Below, one piece after another: positions 53,698-63,251 of a stretch of 64,000 bases of DNA. Source of the stretch: Methylomonas sp. LL1. Lineage in GTDB: Bacteria; Pseudomonadota; Gammaproteobacteria; Methylococcales; Methylomonadaceae. Positions within the stretch are counted from its first letter, which is position 1. Every line of letters begins with the position of its first letter. The notes beneath the pieces were generated by a model, which did no database searches, was not told the DNA's origin, and saw nothing but the letters and a program-made list of their open reading frames with translations. Location: positions 1,302,001-1,366,000 of the forward strand of contig NZ_CP064653.1 of the NCBI RefSeq assembly GCF_015711015.1, written 5' to 3'. The position numbers and the translations under genes were made by a program.

Positions 53698-56600
53698 CGG
53701 CTGGTCCGGTTCAATTCTAGGGTTTGTTCCACCAGCTCCAGAATCGCCTTGGACTGGTAGCCTTGGGCCAGACCGCGCAGTTGCTCGGCAAAAGGCCGGT
53801 AGCGCGGGTCGATTTCAATCAGTTGTTCGGCCTGTTGGATAATATCGCGCATGCTGCCCTCGCGGGCAAAATGGTGCAAAGCCTCCATGGCCTCCGGCGG
53901 AGGCAGCGCTAGCTGTTGCAGGATAGCCGATGGCCGCTCCGGTTCCACTAACGACGCCGCGTAGATTAATTCGAGATGTAACAGACCCGAGATTTTGCGC
54001 GGAAATGTGTTCATATCGATGGGTTTGGTCAGAAAAACAGCGGCTCCGGCTTCCATGGCATCGGCAACAGTCTTGCCGGATGAATCGTCCGAAATGGCGA
54101 TGATAGGCGTTTGCGCCAGAGCCGGCAATCGCCGCAAAGCCTGGATGGTTTGCGGACCGCCCCCATCGGTCAACATCATATCCACTACAATCAGGTCCGG
54201 CGGCGATTGTCGCGCCTGGTCCAAACACTCGGCCCCGCTGGCCGCCTCAATGGTTTCGAATCCCAAGCGGCCAAGCATCTCAACCAGCAAAACCCGTTGC
54301 TCGGGCAATGCCTCCGCCACCAGTACTCGCCGCCTTGGCCCCCGATAGCCGATGACCTCGGCTTGATCGCCGCCGCCCCCTACCGCTACTTCGGTGACCT
54401 CCAGATCGAACCAGAACCGGCTGCCCTCGCCCTCCCGGCTACTGAATTGAATGTCGCCGCCCATCAACCTGACCAGTTCCCGGCTGATCGCCAGTCCAAG
54501 GCCGGTACCGCCCTGATGGTAGCGGCTGTCCGCCGCCTGCTCGAACGGCTGAAAAATACTGTTCATTTGGTCGGCGGCTATGCCGATGCCGCTATCTTCA
54601 ATTTCAAAGCGTACCCGGCCCTCTTGCGGCGCCGTCACCCGTAGACTAACCTGGCCGAGTTCACTGTATTTGACCGCATTGGACAGTAGATTCAATAACA
54701 CTTGCCTGAGGCGGGTTTCGTCGGCGCGTATCATAACCGGCACATTCTCGGCAATCTCGCAGCGGAAGGCCAACTGCTTCTGCTCGGCCCTGACGCTGAC
54801 AATGCCGGACAGATTGCGCAAAAAACTCGCCAGCGGCACATCGCCGAGTTTCAAAGTCTGTTTACCGGCCTCGATTTTGGCGTAATCGAGAATGTCGTTG
54901 ATCAGATTCAGCAAGTGTTCGCCGCTTTGCTGGATCACGGTCAGCATCGCGGACTGGCGTTCCTCCAGACCGTTTTCCCTGAGCAACACCTGAGCGTAAC
55001 CCAGAATGCCGTTCAACGGGGTGCGCAATTCGTGACTCATGCGCGCCATGAATTCGCTACGCATGCGCACCAGCCGCACCGCCTCGGCCAGCGCGGCTTC
55101 GCGCGCCGCCTCCATGGCCTTGCGCTCGCTGATATTGCGCGCCACCCCGACAGTACCTAAAACGGCTCCGTTGTCGTCCAGCACCGGCACCTTGTCGATT
55201 TCTATCCAGATGTCACCGTCCGCGTTCGCCAAACGATCTTCGTAAATCTTGTGTTGTCGGCTGGCCATCACCGCCCTATCCTCGGCAATGTAGGCTTCGG
55301 CCCGCTCATTCGGCCAAAGATCGTAATCGTTCTTACCGACCATCTGTTCGACGCTGAGACGGCAGGATTTGGCGGTGGCCTGATTGACCAATACGAAACG
55401 GCTCTCGCTATCCTTGAGCCAAATCAACAGCGGCAGGGTGTCGATGATGGTGCGCAGGTAACGGGTCTGTTGCCGTAGCTCCTCCGTGCGTTCCAATACC
55501 CTTTGTTCCAGGCTGACATTTAGCGCCTGGATTTGTTGTTCCGCGCGCTTGCGTTCGGTAATATCCCTGGCAATGCCCAAAATCCGGCGGATTTGCCGAG
55601 ATTCGTCATACAGAGGAACCAGGGTCGAATGGAAATGGCGGCGCCCGCTCGGCAAATCGACCGTGGTCTCCTCCTCGATATTGCTGCCGGCTTCAAGGCA
55701 ACGGCGGTATTTGGCGACGATAGCGCGCTCGGGTTCTTCCGTCTCGCCATCCTCGCCAACCACGCTTCCGATGTCGATTCCGATCAATTGTTCGCGCGCT
55801 ATCCCCATGGATTGTTCGAAAGCGAAATTGAACGCCAGATTGCGGAAGTGTCCTTCCGGCGTGACTTCGACCAAATACAGAGCGTCCGAGGCGTTCTCGA
55901 AGATTTCCCTGTATCGCAACTCACTTTCTTGCAAGGCAGCCTCGGCGCGTTTGCGTTCGGTGATGTCCTGCACATTGGCAATACGGTGTAGAACTTGTCC
56001 GTCTATCCCCAGCACCGCCGTAACGTCCATGATTACCGGAAAAACCGTACCGTCCTTGCGCACATGTAATGATTCGAACACGTGATGATCGCTCTGGCCG
56101 GCTTGGCCTATTCTCCATGGATCCGCGTCACGGATTGCGGGTGCGAAAGCCTCGACGATCGACCGTTCCGACAACTCTTCCACGCTGTAACCGTGCATCC
56201 TGGCATAAGCCGGATTCATCAGTTCAATCGTTTTCCCGTCCGCGCTGCCCACGACGACGCCCCATTCGGCATGTTCGAAAACATCCCGCCAGCGCCGCAA
56301 CTGAATATTGGCGGCGCCAAGCAGGCGATTGACGCGGCGCTGTCGAGCTAGAAAGCCCGCGATAATCATCAGCATGGACAGACTACCGCCCAGCACCGTC
56401 CACAGCCAACGTTGCTGCAGGCTGCGATGGCTGATTTCCGCTTCTTGGCGTTCGTTGAGGCGGTTGAGTTCGCCGATCTGGCGCTGCTTGATTTCGTCCT
56501 GATAATGTTGGGCCAGATCGACCATGCGGGTACTGGCCTTTTCGGCCGCGGCCTTGGCCGACATTTCATCGGCTTCCGTCAGCAATTGATAAGCCCGTTT

Positions 56601-57698
56601 ATGATCGCCGCGAGCGGCGGCGATGCCGGCCAAACTCTTGGCGCTTTTACCCAGATACAGCGGAAATCCGATTTCCCGCGCAAGTTGGTAACCCCGTTGG
56701 GCATCGGCATCGGCCCGTTCGGTTGCTCCCAGGCTCAGGAAGTCGCCGCCGCGAATATATAGCGCCCACCACAGGCCTATCTTGTTATTGCCCTGTTGAT
56801 AAATACTCTCCGCCTCATCCAACAACACGACTGTTTCGCTAAGCCGGCCTTGCGTCCGCAGGCCCTCGGCCAAGCCAATCAGCGCGTGGGCAACATAAAA
56901 CGGTGCCCGCAGGGCGCGAAACATGTCGATGGCCCGGCGTATCTCCGCTTCGCCGCCGCTGAAATCGCCCATGCCAAAACGGCTGCTACCCGTGCCGAGC
57001 AAGGCCTCTGCCTCCAGGCGCTTGGAATGGGCCTCGATGGCTTTTCCGTGCATATTACGGTAATAGGCCAGGGCATCCGCATGCCGATGATTGAGGTCGT
57101 AAGCCGCCGCCATGCCTTGATAGGCATAGGTCAATGCCATGGCATCGCCGCTACGCTCAGCGATGTCCAATGCCTGTACCGCGATGGCGACGGAATCGTC
57201 GAGCTGCTCCATGCGCCGGTACATCATCGACGTGCGCAGCATGGCTTCGGCCAACAGATCGGAACGGTCGGCACCCTCGAGTACGGTCATGGCGTGAACT
57301 ACCGCTTCGTTCATTTTGTCGATTCGGGCCTGATTGACGCTAATCAATGCTCTGTTGAGATCGGCTTCGGCCTGACCGATCCGATCGTTGTGTTGCCGGG
57401 CCAGATCGAACGCCTGCCGGGCATGCTCGGCGCTCTGTTCGGTGTGGCCGAGATAAATCTCGATTCGGGCCAATACATTTAACAAACCTGCCCGGTCAGT
57501 CGGCGTGGCGTCCAGGGGAACTGTATTTTGTAAACGTTCGGCTTCGACCAGGGCAGCCAGGAAGTCGTTTTCCGCCAAGCGCCGGATCTCGACGATCTGG
57601 CCGCGCCATTGTTCCAATGCATTATCGGCATGCGCGCCAGTGCTCAACAATAACAACAACAGCATTGCCAGCATTGGAGGATAAAGCAAAGCCGTCAT
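53694..57698 (-). CDS. TPR-PAS hybrid histidine kinase with degenerate C-terminal receiver
   Basis: A ~1,334-residue envelope sensor kinase. A signal peptide (MLAMLLLLLLSTGAHA) leads into a periplasmic tetratricopeptide region (~40-400), a coiled coil, a membrane helix (~430-450: LWTVLGGSLSMLMIIAGFLA) and three PAS domains. HisKA has FMARMSHELRTPLNGIL and HATPase_c has EDSGIGIA and GGTGLGLAIS. The C-terminal receiver keeps the phospho-aspartate (LIVVDMMLTDGGG) and lysine (LTKPID), but its acidic pair reads VAEALP, so phosphotransfer there may be weak. A ~90-residue helical tail follows. The start is taken at ATG 57698 to fit the signal peptide; 57746 is possible. Stop overlaps the REC-GGDEF-EAL gene, its presumed target. 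Confidence 0.93.
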   Translation of the reverse strand: MTALLYPPMLAMLLLLLLSTGAHADNALEQWRGQIVEIRRLAENDFLAALVEAERLQNTVPLDATPTDRAGLLNVLARIEIYLGHTEQSAEHARQAFDLARQHNDRIGQAEADLNRALISVNQARIDKMNEAVVHAMTVLEGADRSDLLAEAMLRTSMMYRRMEQLDDSVAIAVQALDIAERSGDAMALTYAYQGMAAAYDLNHRHADALAYYRNMHGKAIEAHSKRLEAEALLGTGSSRFGMGDFSGGEAEIRRAIDMFRALRAPFYVAHALIGLAEGLRTQGRLSETVVLLDEAESIYQQGNNKIGLWWALYIRGGDFLSLGATERADADAQRGYQLAREIGFPLYLGKSAKSLAGIAAARGDHKRAYQLLTEADEMSAKAAAEKASTRMVDLAQHYQDEIKQRQIGELNRLNERQEAEISHRSLQQRWLWTVLGGSLSMLMIIAGFLARQRRVNRLLGAANIQLRRWRDVFEHAEWGVVVGSADGKTIELMNPAYARMHGYSVEELSERSIVEAFAPAIRDADPWRIGQAGQSDHHVFESLHVRKDGTVFPVIMDVTAVLGIDGQVLHRIANVQDITERKRAEAALQESELRYREIFENASDALYLVEVTPEGHFRNLAFNFAFEQSMGIAREQLIGIDIGSVVGEDGETEEPERAIVAKYRRCLEAGSNIEEETTVDLPSGRRHFHSTLVPLYDESRQIRRILGIARDITERKRAEQQIQALNVSLEQRVLERTEELRQQTRYLRTIIDTLPLLIWLKDSESRFVLVNQATAKSCRLSVEQMVGKNDYDLWPNERAEAYIAEDRAVMASRQHKIYEDRLANADGDIWIEIDKVPVLDDNGAVLGTVGVARNISERKAMEAAREAALAEAVRLVRMRSEFMARMSHELRTPLNGILGYAQVLLRENGLEERQSAMLTVIQQSGEHLLNLINDILDYAKIEAGKQTLKLGDVPLASFLRNLSGIVSVRAEQKQLAFRCEIAENVPVMIRADETRLRQVLLNLLSNAVKYSELGQVSLRVTAPQEGRVRFEIEDSGIGIAADQMNSIFQPFEQAADSRYHQGGTGLGLAISRELVRLMGGDIQFSSREGEGSRFWFDLEVTEVAVGGGGDQAEVIGYRGPRRRVLVAEALPEQRVLLVEMLGRLGFETIEAASGAECLDQARQSPPDLIVVDMMLTDGGGPQTIQALRRLPALAQTPIIAISDDSSGKTVADAMEAGAAVFLTKPIDMNTFPRKISGLLHLELIYAASLVEPERPSAILQQLALPPPEAMEALHHFAREGSMRDIIQQAEQLIEIDPRYRPFAEQLRGLAQGYQSKAILELVEQTLELNRTSR

Positions 57699-57746
57699 CA
57701 ATAGCGCACCATAACCATCGCGCCCACCTGAATATCGTTCATCCAT

Positions 57747-58393
57747 ACGCTTTGCGGCCGGGTTTCCACGCCGTAAGGTGATTTTTGAGAAAGTTTGTAC
57801 CCATTGCCAATGTCAAATATGTGTCGTTCGCTGAGCGGACTTGTGCCGAGCGAAGCCGAAGTAGCCGAAGCGAACGGTTGACTTCGACTCCGCTCAGTCA
57901 ACGGCAAATTACTTGGATTGGGTACATTTATTGCCATAAATCGCCTAATAGGAGTTACGCAAAATACCGAGTAAGTTCATGCCTTCAAGGGAAAATGTAA
58001 AATGGTCATGGATACGACAACCCGGCGAGTCATCCAGCCAGCCGTAATCTCGGCTGTATACCAATCTAGCCGGATGAATAAAACGGCTTAATGTCGGTTC
58101 CGGCTTGTAAAGGAGTAATAATTTACCACGAGAGCAGGCGATTAAAATCGCCCTACTCCGCCAAACTGAAAAAGCCAGGAACTTGGCCTGCGTAGCTTGA
58201 GGCTTAATAGTGATCCGCTGACAGGTTGCTCAGACAGTTTGCCGGACGGGTTCTCCGACGATACGGGGATCAAATTTACCTGATCTGGAAACCCAAGCCA
58301 TAACATGCTAAGTTGGTAGGCGACAGTATAGGCGGAAGCCGCCCGCGGTTAGCAGCCGGACCTATCGGTAGTTCCAATTTGTTGAGGTGATAT
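57747..58393. other. Intergenic region upstream of TPR kinase and HDAC-like gene
   Basis: About 650 bases without a gene; short frames here cross the repeat and have no domain features. It contains a REP-like inverted repeat (57831-57897) and a small palindrome around 58137-58153 (GGCGAT-TAAA-ATCGCC). It must carry the divergent promoters of the kinase and the HDAC-like gene. Confidence 0.55.
57831..57897. repeat. REP-like intergenic inverted repeat
   Basis: CTGAGCGGA at 57831-57839 and TCCGCTCAG at 57889-57897 form a perfect 9-base inverted repeat around a ~49-base spacer with internal CGAAGCCGAA/GTAGCCGAAG repeats. A related single arm is at 51430-51453. This looks like a dispersed repetitive extragenic element. 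Confidence 0.65.
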
Positions 58394-59338
58394 ATGACGA
58401 CGCTGTATTACAGTCATGCGGATTTTCTCAATCACGACACCGGCCCCAGTCATCCGGAGAGCGCGGACCGATTGCGCGCGATCGATCAGGCACTCGATAG
58501 CGCCGAATTTAAGTCCTTGCGCCGAGTTCCCCCTCCTATCCCCGACGACATTCAGCAAAAACTGGCGCTGATTCATAGGCCGGCGATGATCGCGCGGGTA
58601 TTGAGCGGGATTCCGGAGCACGGTCTGGCTTATTTCGATGCCGATACGGTGGCCTCGCCCGGTTCCAAACAAGCGGCCCTGCGCGCGGTCGGCGCGGTTT
58701 GCGATGCTGTCGACAAACTCTGCGGCGGCCAAGCCGACAAAGCCTTTTGCGCGGTGCGTCCGCCCGGACATCATGCGATGCCGGGTTATCCGATGGGTTT
58801 TTGCCTGTTCAACAATATTGCCATTGCCGCCGAGTACGCCCGCCGTCACTACGGCCTGGAGCGCATCGCGATTGTCGATTTCGATGTGCATCACGGCAAC
58901 GGCACCCAAGCCGCATTTTATGAACAGCCGCAGGTGTTGTACGCCTCCAGCCATCAATGGCCGCATTATCCCGGCAGCGGCGATCCGTTGGAAAATGGTG
59001 TCGGCAATATCATCAATGTGCCGTTGGCGGCCGGCACCGACGGCGCGGTATTCAGGACCAAGTACAGCGACATCATTCTTCCGGCGGTCACTAAATTCAA
59101 GCCAGAGCTGATTCTGATCTCGGCTGGCTTCGATGCGCACAAGGACGACCCATTGGCCTCATTGAGATTGGTCGAAGATGATTATCGCTGGGTTACCGCT
59201 GAACTGGTGGAGATTGCCGACGCTTGCTGTCAGGGCAGGATTATTTCGACATTGGAAGGCGGTTATAACTTGAAGGCATTGGCGGCCAGTGTTGCCGCGC
59301 ATGTCGCTGTATTGGCGGGCATAAGTGGGGGCGATTGA
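58394..59338 (+). CDS. Histone deacetylase/acetoin utilisation (HDAC-like) family protein
   Basis: A 314-residue arginase-fold zinc amidohydrolase that removes acetyl groups from lysine or polyamines. RPPGHHAMPG holds the catalytic histidine pair, DFDVHHGNGTQ and SAGFDAHKDDP give the Zn ligands (Asp, His, Asp), and LEGGYN the transition-state tyrosine. Typical bacterial length. The ATG at 58394 has GAGGTG seven bases upstream. It stands alone and converges with the cytochrome P460-family gene. Substrate not evident. Confidence 0.94.
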   Translation: MTTLYYSHADFLNHDTGPSHPESADRLRAIDQALDSAEFKSLRRVPPPIPDDIQQKLALIHRPAMIARVLSGIPEHGLAYFDADTVASPGSKQAALRAVGAVCDAVDKLCGGQADKAFCAVRPPGHHAMPGYPMGFCLFNNIAIAAEYARRHYGLERIAIVDFDVHHGNGTQAAFYEQPQVLYASSHQWPHYPGSGDPLENGVGNIINVPLAAGTDGAVFRTKYSDIILPAVTKFKPELILISAGFDAHKDDPLASLRLVEDDYRWVTAELVEIADACCQGRIISTLEGGYNLKALAASVAAHVAVLAGISGGD

Positions 59339-59347
59339 AGCGCCCCC
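59327..59347. terminator. GC-rich hairpin between convergent genes (possible terminator)
   Basis: GGGGGCG, ATTGAAG, CGCCCCC forms a perfect 7-base stem that contains the HDAC-like stop codon in its loop and sits between two convergent genes. No strong U-tract follows on either strand, so terminator function is likely but not certain. Confidence 0.5.
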
Positions 59348-59355
59348 GTAAAATC

Positions 59356-59844
59356 TTATTGCATGGCCGGAACGGTATAAACGTAATCGGCGTCTTTCAT
59401 CGGTGAGTGGCAGGCAAAACAGGTGGCGGATTTTTCCTTATCGTTCATCACCAGCTTGTCGCCTTCCCAATGGCCAAAGCCCCAACCACCGGTTTCGGCG
59501 AATTTTTTGCTGTCCTTGACCATCGCTTCGGCGCCGGCGAATTCACCGGGTACCACAGCTTGCGGCCAGTTTGGGTGGGTTTTTTCCTTCCAGCCTACCT
59601 TGGCGATAATGGTACCATCCGGCCAAGGCTTGGTGTTACCGGCGCGGGCGGCTTTGATGGCAATGTCGTTACCGACTATGCTGCGCACCAGTTTTTTATC
59701 CAGCCGGTGCGAGACGCTCAATGTCAGCCAGTCTTTATATTCGCCATGCACCGGCTTCTCGGCTTGCGCTTCGGCATGGAGTTGGGTAGCCGTCATCAGC
59801 ATGGCCGAAGCCAAAAGCCAGGAAACAATAGTGTTGTTTTTCAT
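59356..59844 (-). CDS. Cytochrome P460-family (cytochrome c'-beta-like) haem protein
   Basis: A 162-residue periplasmic haem protein with a signal peptide (WLLASAMLMTATQLHA) and one CFACH haem site near the C terminus. WPDGTIIAKVGWKEK, EFAGAEAMVKDSKKF and GGWGFGHWEGDKLV are family segments of P460/c'-beta proteins. These bind NO or oxidise hydroxylamine and occur mainly in methanotrophs and ammonia oxidisers. Whether it has the lysine cross-link of true P460 or the cross-link-free c'-beta type cannot be decided by eye. It is transcribed alone, with its start 40-60 bases from the end of an upstream gap. Confidence 0.88.
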   Translation of the reverse strand: MKNNTIVSWLLASAMLMTATQLHAEAQAEKPVHGEYKDWLTLSVSHRLDKKLVRSIVGNDIAIKAARAGNTKPWPDGTIIAKVGWKEKTHPNWPQAVVPGEFAGAEAMVKDSKKFAETGGWGFGHWEGDKLVMNDKEKSATCFACHSPMKDADYVYTVPAMQ

Positions 59845-59948
59845 GTCATCCTCCGTAATCTGCGGTCAAGTTGTTTACTATAGCGCTGGGGATTTTAACC
59901 AGTAAATGCTTAGACCGCTAAGGTAAATCGTCAACCTTGTTGCGAAAC

Positions 59949-61535
59949 TCAATGCCCGCCGGCGGCTTCGCCGGCATCGGCGGAAACTTTGCTGACCCAC
60001 GGCATCAATAGCAAAGCCAGTAGAAAAATCAACGCCAGGGTATGGAACAGGGTATTCATGGTCAGCACTTCGGCTTCACGCATTGCCATTCCGTAGAGCT
60101 GTTTCAGCGCCGCTGACTCTGCATCCGGCAATCCCGCCATCGAGAACCGTTCCCGCAAACCGTTCAAAAACGTTTGCGTCTGTGGCGAACCGGGCGTCAC
60201 ATGTTCCCGTATCCCCGCATAATGTTGTTTGTTGAGTTGTATCATCAGCGTGTTGGCCACCGCTAGACCGATTGCCCCACCCAGGTTGCGGGTCAGGTTG
60301 TAAAGCCCGCTGGCATTTTTCACCTCATCCGGCGGCAAGGTGCCCAGTGCCAGCGAGTTGATCGGCAAAAAACAAAACATCAACGAAAACCCTCGCACCG
60401 CCTGCGGCCAGAAAAACTCCCAGTAACCGGCCTCGTGAGTCAGATTGCCGTTCATCCAGCTGCCCAACGCAAAGCCGGACAGGCCTAACGCCAGCATCAA
60501 TCGGGAATCCAACACTTTCGCCAGCGGCCCGGCAACGAAGGCCGATAACAACTGAAACAAACCGGTGATCATGATGTATTGGCCGATCTGCAAACTGTTC
60601 AAACCCTTGACGCTGGCCAGATAGACAGGCATCAGAAACAGTAAGGTGAACAAACCGATACCGAGGACGAAACTGAATACACAACCCACCGCGAAATTAC
60701 GATTGCGAAACGCCCACAGATCGACGATGGGGTGTTCTATGCTCAGTTCGCGATAGAACATCGCGATGCCGGATAGCGCGGCGACCAGACTGAAAAATAC
60801 GATCTCCCGACTCTCGAACCATTGTTCGCGCACGCCTTCTTCCAACACAAATTGCAGACTGCCCAGAAAAATCACGATGTAGACAATGCCGAGAAAATCG
60901 ATCTTGTCCAGCAAGCCCCAATCCGGTTCGTCGACCCGCACGAACAGCCAGGTAGCAACGCACACCAGCAAACCGGGCACCAAGTTGATCAAGAATAAGG
61001 CCTTCCAGGACACCACTTCGGTCAGATAACCACCCAGTACCGGGCCGGCGGTTGGTGCGACGGTCACCACCATGCCGACCACGATCACCATCGCCGGCTG
61101 TAAACGAGGAGGGAACAAGGTGTAGATCACCGCGAACACGGTCGGTATCATCGCGCCGCCGAACAAGCCCTGAAAGGCGCGGAACACCACCATCGCCGGC
61201 AGATTCCAGGCCAGGGCGCAGCACAGACTCATCAGCGTAAAACCGCCGCAAGACAACACGAACAAAATTCGCGTCGAAAAAGCCCGCGCCAACCAACCGG
61301 ACAACGGGATGATCACGACTTCCGCCACCAGATAAGCGGTCTGCACCCAGGTGATTTCGTCCTGCGTCGCCGACAGCCCGGCCTGTATCTGTTCCAGGGA
61401 ACTGGCGACGATCTGGATGTCCAGAATTGCCATGAAAATGCCGAATACCATCGCGAAAAAACCGATCCATTGACCGGTACTAACGCTGAACGCTTCGCTT
61501 GAACTCGCTTGTTCAGGCTCGATTATCGTGGCCAT
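59949..61535 (-). CDS. EmrB-like DHA2-family MFS multidrug transporter
   Basis: A 528-residue inner-membrane proton-drug antiporter with 14 predicted helices. FMAILDIQIVASSLEQIQ is the first-helix family signature, QTAYLVAEVVIIPLSGWLAR the A-like motif, and GAMIPTVFAVI and PTAGPVLGGYLTE the antiporter motif C. It follows the EmrA-like gene with three bases between. Together with EmrA and the NodT-type outer-membrane protein it forms a tripartite efflux pump. Confidence 0.95.
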   Translation of the reverse strand: MATIIEPEQASSSEAFSVSTGQWIGFFAMVFGIFMAILDIQIVASSLEQIQAGLSATQDEITWVQTAYLVAEVVIIPLSGWLARAFSTRILFVLSCGGFTLMSLCCALAWNLPAMVVFRAFQGLFGGAMIPTVFAVIYTLFPPRLQPAMVIVVGMVVTVAPTAGPVLGGYLTEVVSWKALFLINLVPGLLVCVATWLFVRVDEPDWGLLDKIDFLGIVYIVIFLGSLQFVLEEGVREQWFESREIVFFSLVAALSGIAMFYRELSIEHPIVDLWAFRNRNFAVGCVFSFVLGIGLFTLLFLMPVYLASVKGLNSLQIGQYIMITGLFQLLSAFVAGPLAKVLDSRLMLALGLSGFALGSWMNGNLTHEAGYWEFFWPQAVRGFSLMFCFLPINSLALGTLPPDEVKNASGLYNLTRNLGGAIGLAVANTLMIQLNKQHYAGIREHVTPGSPQTQTFLNGLRERFSMAGLPDAESAALKQLYGMAMREAEVLTMNTLFHTLALIFLLALLLMPWVSKVSADAGEAAGGH

Positions 61536-61538
61536 GCG

Positions 61539-62555
61539 CTAGCGCACCTTGATTTTGACCACGGTCGAAAGGCCGGGTTTGAGTTTGCTCAAATCGGCGG
61601 CCGAATCGAAGCGTATCTTCACCGGCACCCGGCGCACGACCTTGGTGAAATTACCGGTGGCGTTTTCCGGCGGCAGTAGGCTGAATTCCGAACCCGACGC
61701 CGGCGCGAAACTGTCCACCCGGCCGCCAAACACCTGATCGGGATAGGCGTCGACTTTGATTGCCGCCGCCTGCCCCGGTTGCATTTCGGCAATCTGGGTT
61801 TCCTTGAAATTGGCTTCCACGAACAAGCCCTCGCTGGGAATCAGATAGCCCAATACATGGCCGGGTTGTACCAGTTGGCCAAGCTGCACGCTACGGTTAC
61901 CGATGATGCCGGCCATCGGCGCGGTAATCCGAGTGTTCGCCAGATCGATGCGGGCCAATTCCAGAACCGCCTGGGCCGCTTGCAAGCGGGCGCGGGTTTC
62001 ATTGATTTGGGCATCCAGAGCCGCTAATTGGCTTTCGGCTTCGGCGCGCGCCGACAGCACTTTTTCCCGTTGCGCGGCGGCTTGCTTGTGAACCGAATCG
62101 GCCGTATCGCGAGTCTGCGCCGATACCGCGCCCTCCTCGGCCAAATTGCCGAAACGTTTCGAATCCTTGGCGGCCCGGGTCAAATCGGCTTCGGCGGCGT
62201 TGATATTGGCCGCTTCCTGGCGAATCTTGGCGTTTTGGGTGTGCTTGTCGGTTTCCAGGGTTTGAATATGGGCGGTTTCGGTTTGCACCCGCGCCTCCGC
62301 CTCCGCCACCTTGGCGCGGAAATCGTGATCGTCGATGATCACCAATGCATCACCCGGAGCCACCCGCTGGTTATCCTGGAATAACACTTCCTTGACATAG
62401 CCGGTTTCCTTGGCGCTGATCAGGCTGATGTGGGCTTTCAGATAAGCATTATCGGTGCTCTCGAAAGGATGGACAGCCCGCCACCAATACACGACGCCGG
62501 CCGCGCCGATGGCCAGAAATAGGACAATACTTAAGAATTTTTTGCTGAATGGCAT
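61539..62555 (-). CDS. EmrA/HlyD-like periplasmic adaptor protein
   Basis: A 338-residue membrane fusion protein. One N-terminal helix (ILFLAIGAAGVVYWW-like region), then a biotinyl-lipoyl-like half (STDNAYLKAHISLIS, VAPGDALVIID), a long coiled-coil hairpin (~85-200), and TAPMAGIIGNRSVQLGQ. It bridges the EmrB-like transporter and the outer-membrane factor. It is the first gene of the minus-strand pair; its start lies next to a palindromic operator shared with the divergent tetR gene. Confidence 0.95.
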   Translation of the reverse strand: MPFSKKFLSIVLFLAIGAAGVVYWWRAVHPFESTDNAYLKAHISLISAKETGYVKEVLFQDNQRVAPGDALVIIDDHDFRAKVAEAEARVQTETAHIQTLETDKHTQNAKIRQEAANINAAEADLTRAAKDSKRFGNLAEEGAVSAQTRDTADSVHKQAAAQREKVLSARAEAESQLAALDAQINETRARLQAAQAVLELARIDLANTRITAPMAGIIGNRSVQLGQLVQPGHVLGYLIPSEGLFVEANFKETQIAEMQPGQAAAIKVDAYPDQVFGGRVDSFAPASGSEFSLLPPENATGNFTKVVRRVPVKIRFDSAADLSKLKPGLSTVVKIKVR

Positions 62556-62571
62556 GAATGACTCTTGCTTA

Positions 62572-62591
62572 ACTAAACGGTATAGTTTAGT
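62572..62591. promoter_or_regulatory. TetR-type operator between emrA-like and tetR genes
   Basis: A perfect inverted repeat, ACTAAAC, GGTATA, GTTTAGT, lies midway between the divergent starts (17 bases from the emrA-like ATG, 52 from the tetR ATG). Its length, symmetry and position fit the operator of the adjacent TetR-family repressor, which would control both itself and the pump. Confidence 0.75.
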
Positions 62592-62642
62592 CTACTCATC
62601 AACCCCACCTCGATGCAACTTTATTTTTTATTCCACAATCCG

Positions 62643-63251
62643 ATGAAGAAAACCGACAATCCCAAACGACAAGCCATACTCGACGCGGCCAAGCGTGCTT
62701 TTATTAGCCACGGCTACAGCGGCGCCAGCGTGGAAGCGATTGCAGAGGCCGCGCCGGTATCCAAACCCACCCTGTACAACCATTTCAAAAGCAAACAGGA
62801 CTTGTTCGCCGCCGTAATCGAATGCCAGTGCCAAGCCTTACTGAACACCCTCAACAGCGTACAAACCGAAGCCGACGATCCGGTGGTGGGTTTGAGCGCC
62901 ATCGCCCATGCCTTCGTCGATCTGGTTTATGCCGACGAAGCCTTGCAACTTTACCGGCTAATCATCGCCGAACAGCAGCAATTTCCGGAACTGGGCGAGC
63001 TGATTTACCGCTCCGGACCGGTACCGGTATTACGGTTAATGTCGTCTTATCTGGCCAAACTGCATGAGCGCAACATAGTCAATATCAGCGACCTGGAAAC
63101 TTCGAGCCATCTGTTCCTGGACATGTTGAACGGCGATCAACATTTCCGTTGCCTGCTGGGCTTGCAAACCGGTCTAACCAACCAGGAAAAACAGCGGCTG
63201 GTCGACTCGGTGGTTGCCTTCTTCCTGAAAGGACATGGCTATGAAGCCTAA
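62643..63251 (+). CDS. TetR/AcrR-family transcriptional regulator
   Basis: A 202-residue repressor. The N-terminal HTH (~8-52) reads AILDAAKRAFISHGYSGAS, VEAIAEAAPVSKPTLYNHF and KSKQDLFAAVI; the C-terminal domain has the TetR_C-type LYRLIIAEQQQFPELG segment. The start is ATG 62643; an upstream in-frame start at 62613 is out of register with HTH spacing. It is divergent from the EmrAB-like genes and overlaps the NodT-type gene by 11 bases, so the outer-membrane factor is in its own operon with the regulator. Release by a drug or metabolite is assumed. Confidence 0.94.
   Translation: MKKTDNPKRQAILDAAKRAFISHGYSGASVEAIAEAAPVSKPTLYNHFKSKQDLFAAVIECQCQALLNTLNSVQTEADDPVVGLSAIAHAFVDLVYADEALQLYRLIIAEQQQFPELGELIYRSGPVPVLRLMSSYLAKLHERNIVNISDLETSSHLFLDMLNGDQHFRCLLGLQTGLTNQEKQRLVDSVVAFFLKGHGYEA

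Noticed and set aside
57698-57937. Small minus-strand frame upstream of the TPR kinase
   Set aside because: It is a translation of the REP-like repeat and has low-complexity, non-protein-like composition.
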